From: Martinezella lusitana
Lineage (GTDB): Bacteria; Pseudomonadota; Alphaproteobacteria; Rhizobiales; Rhizobiaceae
Length of the DNA stretch: 64,000 nt
Direction of reading: 5' to 3'
Assembly: GCF_016901135.1 (NCBI RefSeq)
Contig: NZ_JAFEVL010000061.1
Span: 151,138 to 215,137 of the forward strand
Positions 49,403-57,840 of the stretch are shown here, one piece after another. The position numbers and the translations under genes are program-made. The notes under the pieces were generated by a model. That model was given only the letters and a program-made list of their open reading frames with translations, did no database searches and was not told the DNA's origin. Positions within the stretch are counted from its first letter, which is position 1. Every line of letters begins with the position of its first letter.

Positions 49403-51610
49403 TCAAAATTCCGGTTCGAGCATGATGGTCGCCAACGGAGGCAGCGTTATCGTCGCCTGTACGCCTCCGCCTGCATTGACGGCCTGGACACGCCCGCCGT
49501 TCCCCTTGCCGCTGCCGCCATAAATGTCGGCATCGGTATTCAGTATTTCACGCCACCGCCCCTCCGCCGGCAAGCGCAACGTATAATTCTCACGGTAGAC
49601 TGGCGTAAAATTGGTGATGACCGCAACCGGTTTTTCACCCGGCGCCTTGCGCAGCCAGGCGAAGACCGAATTCTCGAAATCATCGACGATCAGCCATTCG
49701 AAACCGTCGCCCTCGCAATCGCGGGCATGCAATGCCGGCTTGCTGCGATAGGTGAAGTTGAGATCGCGCACCAGGCGCCGCATGCCTTCATGCATGCGAT
49801 ATTGCAGCAGATTCCAATCCAGCGCGCGCTCTTCGCTCCACTCGCTCCACTGCGCGAATTCCTGACCCATGAACAACAGCTTCTTGCCGGGATAACCCCA
49901 CATGAAGGCATAGTAGGCACGCAGGTTGGCGAATTTCTGCCAGTCGTCGCCGGCCATCTTGGCGATCAGCGATCCCTTGCCGTGCACCACTTCGTCATGG
50001 GAGAGCGGCAGGACGAAGTTTTCCGAGAAGGCATAGATCAGGCCGAAGGTCAGCTCATTGTGGTGATACTTGCGGTGCACGGCCTCGCGGGAGAGATAGC
50101 TCAGCGTGTCGTGCATGAAGCCCATGTTCCACTTGAAGCCGAAGCCGAGGCCGCCTTCGTGGACCGGCTGCGACACTTTCGGCCAGGAGGTGGATTCCTC
50201 GGCGATGGTCATGACGCCCGGATGCGCGCCGTAAACCCGCGCGTTCATCGACTGGAGAAAGCGGACCGCCTCGAGATTTTCGTTGCCGCCATATTCGTTG
50301 GGGATCCATTCGCCGTGCTTGCGGGAATAATCCAGGTAGAGCATGGAGGCGACGGCATCGACGCGTAAACCGTCCAGATGGTACTTTTCCGCCCAGAAGA
50401 GCGCATTGTTCTCGAGATAGGAGAGAACTTCGGTACGACCGAAATTGTAGATCGCCGTATTCCAATCGGGATGAAAACCCTTGCGCGGGTCTTCATGCTC
50501 ATAGAGCGCCGTGCCGTCGAACCAGCGAAGCCCGTGCTCGTCGGTCGGGAAATGCGCCGGCACCCAATCAAGGATGACGCCGATGCCGACCTTGTGGCAG
50601 CCATTGACGAAACGGGCAAACCCTTCCGGCTCGCCGAAACGGGCCGTGGGTGCATAGAGGCCCGTGGTCTGATAGCCCCAGGACGGGTCGTAGGGATGCT
50701 CGGTGATCGGCAGGAACTCGATATGGGTGAAGCCCATATCGACGCAATAGGGGATCAGGCGCGAGGCGAGCTCATCCCAGGACAGCATGGAGCCGTCGTC
50801 GCGGCGCTGCCAGGAGCTCGCATGCACCTCATAGATGCTGATCGGCTGACGGCGCTGGTCGACGCTCGCCCAATGCTCGCGATGGGCCGCATCCTCCCAG
50901 ATCTGGCTCATCTCGTTGGCCGTGACAGAAGCGGTCTTCGGGCGCAGCTCACTCCGGCGGGCGAAGGGATCGGCCTTCAGCGGCAGCACAACGCCGTCCT
51001 TGCCGCGGATTTCGAACTTGTAGGCCACACCGGCCGGCACATCCGGCGCGAAGATCTCCCAGATGCCAGAGTCCGATCGGTAACGCATGACATGCCGACG
51101 GCCATCCCAGGCGTTGAAGTCGCCGACGACAGAAACGCGCTGGGCGTTCGGCGCCCAGACGGCGAAATGAAAGCCCTGGACGCCCTCATGCTTCAGGGGA
51201 TGGGCGCCCATCTTGTCGAACAGGCGCAAATGCGTGCCCTGACGAGCGAAATAGTCATCCATCGGTCCGAGAACCGGGCCGAAGCTGTAGGGGTCGGTCA
51301 CCGCCCATTCGGCATCGCCGCGCCGGGCGCGATAGCGCACCGGTTGCTGCTTGGTAAGTTTCACATCGCCGGAAAAGAAGCCCGCCGGATCAAGGCAATC
51401 CAGCTCGCCGATGACGGAACCGTCCAGTGCCATGGCGGTCACGGCCTCGGCGCCAAGAATGAAGCAGCGGGTCACAAACCCATCATCCGTCCGATGCACG
51501 CCGAGAACGGCGAACGGGTCGGAATGCGTGCCTGCGAGAATTGCAGCAATTTCGTCTGCCGAAATGTCCCTCAAGCTTGTGCCGTCAGCGGGTCTTTTCG
51601 GCTTTTTCAT
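49403..51610 (-). CDS. glgB: 1,4-alpha-glucan branching enzyme
   Basis: 735 residues from ATG 51610, whose A begins the ATGA overlap with the glgP stop. Two N-terminal CBM48-like modules precede a GH13 barrel: region I VILDWVPAHFPTD, region II DGLRVDAVASMLYLDYSR with the nucleophile Asp, region III MTIAEESTSWP with the acid/base Glu and region IV LPLSHDEVVHGK. The C-terminal domain ends TITLPPLATIMLEPEF. It adds alpha-1,6 branches. The longer frame starting at 51706 overlaps glgP coding and is rejected. Confidence 0.97.
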   Translation of the reverse strand: MKKPKRPADGTSLRDISADEIAAILAGTHSDPFAVLGVHRTDDGFVTRCFILGAEAVTAMALDGSVIGELDCLDPAGFFSGDVKLTKQQPVRYRARRGDAEWAVTDPYSFGPVLGPMDDYFARQGTHLRLFDKMGAHPLKHEGVQGFHFAVWAPNAQRVSVVGDFNAWDGRRHVMRYRSDSGIWEIFAPDVPAGVAYKFEIRGKDGVVLPLKADPFARRSELRPKTASVTANEMSQIWEDAAHREHWASVDQRRQPISIYEVHASSWQRRDDGSMLSWDELASRLIPYCVDMGFTHIEFLPITEHPYDPSWGYQTTGLYAPTARFGEPEGFARFVNGCHKVGIGVILDWVPAHFPTDEHGLRWFDGTALYEHEDPRKGFHPDWNTAIYNFGRTEVLSYLENNALFWAEKYHLDGLRVDAVASMLYLDYSRKHGEWIPNEYGGNENLEAVRFLQSMNARVYGAHPGVMTIAEESTSWPKVSQPVHEGGLGFGFKWNMGFMHDTLSYLSREAVHRKYHHNELTFGLIYAFSENFVLPLSHDEVVHGKGSLIAKMAGDDWQKFANLRAYYAFMWGYPGKKLLFMGQEFAQWSEWSEERALDWNLLQYRMHEGMRRLVRDLNFTYRSKPALHARDCEGDGFEWLIVDDFENSVFAWLRKAPGEKPVAVITNFTPVYRENYTLRLPAEGRWREILNTDADIYGGSGKGNGGRVQAVNAGGGVQATITLPPLATIMLEPEF

Positions 51611-54069
51611 CCGGCTCTCCAAATTTCCTTGGCATATTGACGGATCGTCCGGTCGGAGGAGAACCAGCCCATGCGAGCGGTGTTGTTGATCGTCTTGGCA
51701 TACCATTCGGATGGATTGGCCCAGAGTATATCGACTTCGCGTTGAGCTGAAGCATAGGCGTCGAAATCGGCGGCGACCATGAACCAGTCATGGCTGTAGA
51801 TGCCCTCGGTCAGGACAGCATAGCGATTGCGGTCGTCAGGAGAGAAGACGCCCGACGCGATGGCCGCAAGCGCCTGCGACAGCTCGCGCGAGCGTTCGAT
51901 GACGGCGCGGGGATCGTGGCCGTCGCTGCGCAGGCTGGCGACTTCGTCCGCCTTGAGGCCGAAGATGATGATGTTGTCCTCGCCGACATTGTCGCGCATT
52001 TCGACATTGGCGCCATCCAGCGTACCGATGGTCAGCGCGCCATTGAGGCCGAACTTCATGTTGCCGGTGCCGGATGCTTCCATGCCGGCGGTCGAAATCT
52101 GCTCGGAGAGATCGGCGGCCGGAACCATGACTTCGGCCAACGAGACATTGTAGTTCGGCACGAAGACGACCTTCAGCAGGCCGCGCACCGACGGGTCATT
52201 GTTGATGACGCGGGCGACATCGTTGATCAGCTTGATGATGAGCTTTGCATTGTGGTAGCTCGGCGCCGCCTTGCCGGCGAAGAGCTTGACGCGCGGCTGC
52301 CAGTCCAATTCTGGATGCGAACGGATCTGATCGTAGAGCGCCACGGTCTCGATGATGTTGAGAAGCTGGCGCTTGTATTCGTGGATGCGCTTGATCTGAA
52401 TGTCGAACATCGCATTCGGATCGAGCTTGATGCCCATGCGGCTCGCCACGAGATTGGAAAGCTGCACCTTGTTGGCGCGCTTGATGGCGGCGAACTTCTC
52501 CTGGAAGGCGCTGTCCCGGGCGAACTTATCCAGCGGCTTCAGCAGTTCGGCGTCGTCAAGGAAGGCGTCGCCGATGGTTTCACGGATAAGACTGGTGAGG
52601 CCGGGGTTGCACTGCATCAGCCACCGACGCGGCGTGATGCCGTTCGTCTTGTTGTTGATGCGGTCCGGATAGAGCTTGTGCAGGTCGGCGAAGACGGTGA
52701 CCTTCATCAGGTCGGTGTGGAGTGCGGAAACGCCGTTGATCGAATGCGAACCGACAAAGGCGAGATTGCCCATGCGCAGGCGCCGGTCACCGTTCTCATC
52801 GATCAATGAAATCGAGCGGATTTCGGTGTCGCTGAAATTGCGGGCCTTGCGGGCTTCGACGAGAATCTTGGCGTTGATGGCGTAGATGATCTGCATGTGG
52901 CGCGGCAGGAGCCGTTCGAACAGCGGCACGGGCCAGCTTTCCAGCGCTTCCGGCAGAAGCGTATGGTTGGTGTAGCCGAAGGTGTTGCGGGTGATATCCC
53001 AGGCCTTGTCGAATTCGAGGCCATGAATATCGACCAGCAGGCGCATCATTTCGGCGACGGAGACGGCCGGATGCGTGTCGTTCAGCTGGATTGCGACCTT
53101 GTCGGCCAGATTGGTCAGATCGTCATATTGCTGCAGATGGCGGCGAATAATGTCCTGCAGCGAGGCCGACGAGAAGAAAAACTCCTGGCGCAGGCGCAAC
53201 TCCTGGCCGGCGGGGGTCCCATCAGCCGGATAGAGAACGCGCGTCAGGCTCTCGGCCTTGTTGCTCTCCCGGAGCGCGCCGATGTGGTCGCCGGCATTGA
53301 AGGCATCGAGCAGGATCGGATCGATCGGTTGAGCCGACCAGAGACGCAGCGTGTTGACGCGCTTGGCGCGCCAGCCGACGACGGGCGTATCGAATGCGGC
53401 GGCAATAACGCGTTCGGCCGGCTTCCACACATAGCGAGGCTGATCGTCATGGCTGCTGACGGTCTCGACGCCGCCGCCGAAGCCGATTTCATAGGAGCTT
53501 TCCTGGCGTTCGAATTCCCAGGGATTGCCGTGCGCGAGCCATGTTTCCGGCAATTCCACCTGCCAGCCGTCGGCCATCTGCTGACGGAACAGGCCGTGCA
53601 CGTAACGAATGCCATAGCCATAGGCCGGCACTTCGACGGTCGCCATGGATTCCATGAAACAGGCGGCGAGGCGGCCGAGACCGCCATTGCCGAGTGCGGC
53701 GTCCGGCTCGAGGCCGGCGATGACGCGAACGTCGACGCCGAGCGAGGCGAGCGCGTTGGTGATTTCCTCCATCAGGCCGAGATTGGAGACGGCGTCGCGC
53801 ATCAGGCGGCCGATCAGGAATTCGAGAGATAGATAGTACACGCGCTTGGCGCCGGTCTCGTAGACCTTGCGGGTCGATTCCATCCATCTGTCGATAACGC
53901 GGTCACGAACGACGAGGATCGTCGCGGTCAGCCAATCGTGCGGCTTGGCCACTTTCGCATCCTTGCCGATGCGGTAGGTCAGGCGTTCGATGATTTCTTC
54001 CGCGAGGATTTCAGGGCGGGAACTGCGGGGCGCTGGAACGGGCAGATCGGCCTTCGTCAAGTTATTCAT
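51607..54069 (-). CDS. glgP: Glycogen phosphorylase
   Basis: 820 residues from ATG 54069 (GAGAG nine bases ahead; an ATG six codons upstream at 54087 is possible). The PLP lysine lies in EASGTGNMKFGLNGALTIGT, and other family blocks are present: GNGGLGRLAACFMESMATV, IQLNDTHPAVSVAEMMRLL and KRIHEYKRQLLNIIE. It releases glucose 1-phosphate from chain ends. It is first in the operon glgP-glgB-glgC-glgA-pgm(-glgX), so synthesis and breakdown genes share one promoter region (54070-54282). Confidence 0.97.
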   Translation of the reverse strand: MNNLTKADLPVPAPRSSRPEILAEEIIERLTYRIGKDAKVAKPHDWLTATILVVRDRVIDRWMESTRKVYETGAKRVYYLSLEFLIGRLMRDAVSNLGLMEEITNALASLGVDVRVIAGLEPDAALGNGGLGRLAACFMESMATVEVPAYGYGIRYVHGLFRQQMADGWQVELPETWLAHGNPWEFERQESSYEIGFGGGVETVSSHDDQPRYVWKPAERVIAAAFDTPVVGWRAKRVNTLRLWSAQPIDPILLDAFNAGDHIGALRESNKAESLTRVLYPADGTPAGQELRLRQEFFFSSASLQDIIRRHLQQYDDLTNLADKVAIQLNDTHPAVSVAEMMRLLVDIHGLEFDKAWDITRNTFGYTNHTLLPEALESWPVPLFERLLPRHMQIIYAINAKILVEARKARNFSDTEIRSISLIDENGDRRLRMGNLAFVGSHSINGVSALHTDLMKVTVFADLHKLYPDRINNKTNGITPRRWLMQCNPGLTSLIRETIGDAFLDDAELLKPLDKFARDSAFQEKFAAIKRANKVQLSNLVASRMGIKLDPNAMFDIQIKRIHEYKRQLLNIIETVALYDQIRSHPELDWQPRVKLFAGKAAPSYHNAKLIIKLINDVARVINNDPSVRGLLKVVFVPNYNVSLAEVMVPAADLSEQISTAGMEASGTGNMKFGLNGALTIGTLDGANVEMRDNVGEDNIIIFGLKADEVASLRSDGHDPRAVIERSRELSQALAAIASGVFSPDDRNRYAVLTEGIYSHDWFMVAADFDAYASAQREVDILWANPSEWYAKTINNTARMGWFSSDRTIRQYAKEIWRAG

Positions 54070-54282
54070 ACTATCAACTCTCGCCATTTGTGTTTTATAT
54101 TCAGAGTGTTATGCCTGAATAAAGCAAATTGCCTTTCCGTTTCACTATCACTTTACGCACCGATGTAAAGCAGTTGCAACAGGTGAATGACGCGGATGCG
54201 AAAATAGCGAGCCAACGCTTCCGAGGCGGCGAAAAGACTTGATTTCGATTGTTTTTCCGGCTCTTATCGATGGATTGATTGA

Positions 54283-54320
54283 CAAGAAAAAGCCGCTCCG
54301 GAGCGATCCGGGCGGCTTTC
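54283..54320 (-). terminator. Rho-independent terminator after the Tad-like gene
   Basis: On the minus strand GAAAGCCGC (54320-54312) pairs with GCGGCTTTTTC, with an inner CCGGATCGCTCCGG loop arm, followed by TTTTTCTT (54291-54283). It starts 23 bases past the stop of the downstream Tad-like gene and insulates the glg promoter. Confidence 0.85.
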
Positions 54321-54343
54321 TTATGAATCAAGCGGCGCACCTA

Positions 54344-55546
54344 TTACTTCGTTAGGAGCGTAGTTTGTTTCGATGCCTGCGCGCCGATGGTTTTGAAGGC
54401 GGCGAGGAGATCGGACATTTGTTGTGCATCAAAGTAATTGGAGGAGCTTGATGCACAGCTCTGCAAGAGATTTTGACCACGTGTCGGCGCCATGAAGGCG
54501 ACGGTATAGATTTGTACGCCCGCAGCTTTTGCCATCGCGCATGTGTCTAGTGTCTTCTGATCCGAACTGGTGGCGTTGTTTTCTCCATCGGTCATCAAGA
54601 CGATGAATTTCTGAAATGTCGTATTGCCTTTCTTGGCTTGTTCGGTTGCTTCGGCGGGTGCAATGAGGCTGCTATACGCCAACGCCATCGGTGCGCTGGA
54701 CTCGGTGCCGCCGTCGGCATTCAGCCCGCTAATGACATTGTTGCGGGTCGACTTCGTCCCCCAGGCAAGTGTGCTGGAGCTATCGACCTGGCTGCTCCAT
54801 GCTATGGCCGCCGTGCGGACATATTGCGAATTGGGGTCGGCGGCATCGAGCTGGTCGAGCAGAGTGCCGACAGCCGTCTTCAAAGCTGCGATCTTCTTGA
54901 TGTAGCAAGGGCTTTTGGGTTTCGAATACTGATATAGGTAGATTCCATCAGTATAATACTGGATACAGCTGGTCTGCGTTGTATCGACGACGTTGGTGTT
55001 CAGCAGCATCGAGCCGGACTTGTCGAGCGCGATCTCCATCGACAATGCGGTTTTCTCAACTGCAGTTCCGCTGCTTGTAGAACTCGATGCGGAAACGGTC
55101 ATCGTATGCAGACCGAGCAATTGGCTCATACCGTTCACTGACATATTGTAGGACGCGTTGACGACAACCGAATAGCTGGTGCCGCCCGATGAGTTGCTGC
55201 TCGACGTAACGGTGGTCGAAGTCCCCGCTTTGAGCGCATTCGTCGTGTCCGTATCCCCGGCAAGATAGTTCGACATCTGACCGAGGACGAAATTGTTGGC
55301 GAGGTCCTTTGCGGTCGTCGTCGTAGCGCTGCCAGCGGCCAGCGCCGTTGCTGCAGCAAGCGCGGCGGAGTCCGTAGCTTCCTGGAGCTGGCTGTGCGAC
55401 AGCGACATGTTGGTGACATCGATCGCGACGCCACCTGCCGCGGCGAGCACCGGGATCGCAATCGCCGTGAGGATGCCGAAGTTTCCGGCCTTATCACGTA
55501 GAAGTTGTTTTAAGGTACGAAGTTTATCCGAACCGGAGATCATCAT
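54344..55546 (-). CDS. TadG-like surface protein with von Willebrand A domain
   Basis: 400 residues. The N-terminus is TadE/G-like: RDKAGNFGILTAIAIPVLAA (one membrane helix, no cleavage site), with the inward part before it. Then a Ser/Thr-rich region (about 75-170), and a VWA domain from about 170 whose MIDAS motif is DKSGSM, with TDGEN further on. The Tad pilus literature has TadG as a pilus-linked, cell-surface protein with this layout. It is a paralogue of the next gene (same MMISGSDKLRTLKQLL-type start), and both lie downstream of transglutaminase sequence; see the duplication finding. No other tad genes are near. Confidence 0.82.
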   Translation of the reverse strand: MMISGSDKLRTLKQLLRDKAGNFGILTAIAIPVLAAAGGVAIDVTNMSLSHSQLQEATDSAALAAATALAAGSATTTTAKDLANNFVLGQMSNYLAGDTDTTNALKAGTSTTVTSSSNSSGGTSYSVVVNASYNMSVNGMSQLLGLHTMTVSASSSTSSGTAVEKTALSMEIALDKSGSMLLNTNVVDTTQTSCIQYYTDGIYLYQYSKPKSPCYIKKIAALKTAVGTLLDQLDAADPNSQYVRTAAIAWSSQVDSSSTLAWGTKSTRNNVISGLNADGGTESSAPMALAYSSLIAPAEATEQAKKGNTTFQKFIVLMTDGENNATSSDQKTLDTCAMAKAAGVQIYTVAFMAPTRGQNLLQSCASSSSNYFDAQQMSDLLAAFKTIGAQASKQTTLLTK

Positions 55547-55617
55547 GTCCGCCTGTTGGAGAGAGTTAAAAGCCTCAAGAATGAGCGGGACTATGCGATC
55601 ACAAATATTGGTCGACC

Positions 55618-55839
55618 GTTTAAGCAGTCGTTCGAATTTTAGAAAACTATCGGATCGGTCTCATTTTGACTTGGTTTATTACTGTTTTAGCGAAACGACA
55701 TCCACGGCCTGGACCGTTTTCTGGTTGCCGTAGCTTTGAGCACGCCGATGACCGGCGCGACATCGGAATAATCGCGGCCATAGGCGACGACGATATGGTC
55801 GATTCCGGCGGGAATATTGTTCGTCGGATCGAGCTCGAT
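55618..55839 (-). pseudogene. Fragment of the transglutaminase gene 3' end, frameshifted
   Basis: This 222-bp stretch matches 56895-57116, which is the last 54 codons of the intact transglutaminase gene plus its 3' flank. It encodes ELDPTNNIPAGIDHIVVAYG and DYSDVAPVIGVLK, then loses one base relative to the parent (AAGGGCTA to AAAGCTA), so the tail QKTVQAVDVV is only restored in another frame. A compensating one-base insertion lies past the stop. No start codon is left. It sits directly after the stop of one Tad-like gene and before the start of the other, showing a segmental duplication. Confidence 0.85.
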
Positions 55840-55860
55840 GCTTTCAAGCTGAGAGCAAGC

Positions 55861-56829
55861 CTATTGAGTCAACCGGGCGGCATCGCCGTCTGAGGAAGCG
55901 CAGACCGAGGATATGGTGTAGAAAAAATCCTGGCGTTCCCAACCGCCACCGTCTTCCCAGGCATGGCTCTGCGGCTGTGCGCAGCCGAAGTAATTTTCGA
56001 TAGGTACGACGGTTCCCTTCGGAAGCTCTACTCCATTGACGAAAAGATAATAGGACGTGTCCGGGTTGTCGGTTCTGAGGGTCAGATCGTAACTCTTGTC
56101 TACCGCCCTGGAACTATTGCTGCATGTGACGTCATTTCTACCGTTTACGGAAGCGGTTTGATTGAGCGGGCAGCCATCATTCTTGATGTCCATTTGCAGG
56201 ACAAGCTTGGTATATTGGCCGAGATCGATAGCACCTTGCGGATTGGCTACCATAGTGCCTTGACCCTGGTCATTATGCGTATTTGGCTGATAAACGACCG
56301 TGCCGAGAACGACTTCCGATGTTGTGTTCGGCCGGACAACGCGAATGGTAACGATCTTATAGTAGTATCCTTGAGCCTTTGTGGGCGTCAGGGTGACCTT
56401 CTGGGGTTTGGGCGGCGAAAAGGTGGAGGAATTGACGCTGATGTTGACGCTGTTGATATTGCCAAGCCGCATCAACGTCGTCGGCACGGCGCCGGTCAAG
56501 GCCACCTGCAGCGTGTTTCCATTGGCGGTTATGGTAGAGGTGAGGCCAACGGGCGTGGTTGTCGCATAGGCATCGATGAAGGCCTGCGCCTGTGCCTTGG
56601 CAGCATCAAAATTGGTTCCGTCATATACCTTTGCGCCGGCTAGGACCGCGCCATCAGCAATTTCCTGCAGATTGGTCCTCTGGCTGACAGCGGTCGTATA
56701 GTCGATCGCGGTACCTGCAGCCAAGCATATTGGAACAAGCAAGAGCGCGGTCAGGATGCTGAAATTGCCGGCTCGATCTTCTAGAAGTTGTATAATGCGA
56801 CGAAGTTTACTCGAACCGTTAATCATCAC
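55861..56829 (-). CDS. TadE/G-like surface protein, paralogue without VWA domain
   Basis: 322 residues. The N-terminal membrane segment, EDRAGNFSILTALLLVPICL, and the following AGTAIDYTTAVSQRTNLQEIADGAVLAGAK block match the TadG-type start of the neighbouring gene. The remainder is beta-rich, with Asn/Thr-rich segments and two cysteine pairs (NDGCPL with VTCSNSS; FGCAQP with SVCASS), but I see no MIDAS motif. The extracytoplasmic part (from residue 45) is presumably on the surface. The product is an incomplete relative of, or divergent partner to, the VWA-bearing paralogue. It lies between the intact transglutaminase gene and the duplicated fragment. Confidence 0.78.
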   Translation of the reverse strand: MMINGSSKLRRIIQLLEDRAGNFSILTALLLVPICLAAGTAIDYTTAVSQRTNLQEIADGAVLAGAKVYDGTNFDAAKAQAQAFIDAYATTTPVGLTSTITANGNTLQVALTGAVPTTLMRLGNINSVNISVNSSTFSPPKPQKVTLTPTKAQGYYYKIVTIRVVRPNTTSEVVLGTVVYQPNTHNDQGQGTMVANPQGAIDLGQYTKLVLQMDIKNDGCPLNQTASVNGRNDVTCSNSSRAVDKSYDLTLRTDNPDTSYYLFVNGVELPKGTVVPIENYFGCAQPQSHAWEDGGGWERQDFFYTISSVCASSDGDAARLTQ

Positions 56830-56954
56830 GCTCGCCCCAACGAAGTAATAGCCTCAGACTGGTGGCGAATATCTGCGAAAAGTCTAAACCCACGGTTTAA
56901 GCGGCAGTTCGAATTTTAACAACCGCCGGATCGGTCTCATTTTGACCTGGTTTG

Positions 56955-57836
56955 TTACTGTTTTATCGGAACGACATCCACCGCCTGGACGGTTTTCTGG
57001 CTGCCATAGCCCTTGAGCACGCCGATGACCGGCGCGACATCGGAGTAGTCGCGGCCATAGGCGACGACGATATGATCGGTTCCGGCGGGAATATTGTTCG
57101 TCGGATCGAGCTCGATCCAGCCCGCGGTTTCTCCGCACCAGACGCGCACCCAGGCATGCATGGCGTCGGCACCTTCCAGCCGTTCCTTGCCCGGCGGCGG
57201 GATGGTGCGCAGGAAGCCGCTGACATAGCCGGCGGGTATGCCAAGGCTGCGCAGCGCAATGATCATCACATGCGAGAAATCCTGGCAGACGCCGCGCTTC
57301 AGGCGGAAGGCTTCCTTGGGCGTGGTATCGACGGTGGTCGCCTTCGCATCGTAGACGAAATCCTTGTGGATCTGGGAGCAGACCGCATGGGCGATCTGCA
57401 TGGTCGTCAGGTTCGTCGTCTTCCATTGCCTGCTGTAGCCGGCGATTTCGCCTGTTTCGGGCAGGCGAGGGCTGCTGGCGAGGAAATGGTGCGGCGAGGA
57501 GGGGTCGACCGACCAGCAGTCGCTGACCTCATCCGGCAATTTGGCGAGCAAGGGCGAGAAGTCGGCCGCGACGGGCTGGCTCTCCACCTGGACGCGCGCC
57601 TGCATGCGGATATCAAGCTTCTCGTGCGGGTCGCGCACCAGGATCGATGTTGCCGGATGCTGGAAGAAATCGGTGAAATTCGATTGCTCGTCCGGATGTG
57701 GCGTAACTTTCAGCGAGCCGGCGATCAGCCGCTGACGGTTGGTCAGCGACAGTGGCAGCAAACGCACGATGTGACGCGCGCCGCTGGCCGGCGCGTCGTA
57801 GATATAGCCCATGTGCAGCGACAGGTCGTATAGCAT
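56955..57836 (-). CDS. Transglutaminase-like protein (COG1305)
   Basis: 293 residues from ATG 57836 (GTG at 57839 is the alternative). The bacterial transglutaminase N-terminal domain (YDLSLHMGYIYDAPASGARH) is followed by the papain-like core with its triad: Cys in KRGVCQDFSHVMI (about residue 185), His in AMHAWVRVW and Asp in IELDPTNN. There is no signal peptide, so it is cytoplasmic. It follows the ATP-grasp/alpha-E gene within a few bases, forming one operon with the DUF2126 gene. It could hydrolyse or cross-link amide bonds of a peptide made by the ATP-grasp partner. Its 3' end has been copied further downstream as a pseudogene. Confidence 0.9.
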   Translation of the reverse strand: MLYDLSLHMGYIYDAPASGARHIVRLLPLSLTNRQRLIAGSLKVTPHPDEQSNFTDFFQHPATSILVRDPHEKLDIRMQARVQVESQPVAADFSPLLAKLPDEVSDCWSVDPSSPHHFLASSPRLPETGEIAGYSRQWKTTNLTTMQIAHAVCSQIHKDFVYDAKATTVDTTPKEAFRLKRGVCQDFSHVMIIALRSLGIPAGYVSGFLRTIPPPGKERLEGADAMHAWVRVWCGETAGWIELDPTNNIPAGTDHIVVAYGRDYSDVAPVIGVLKGYGSQKTVQAVDVVPIKQ

Positions 57837-57840
57837 CACA

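Noticed and set aside
55647..55847. 66-codon minus-strand open frame as an independent gene
   Set aside because: It is an off-frame reading of the duplicated transglutaminase fragment and mirrors an off-frame reading of the intact parent.
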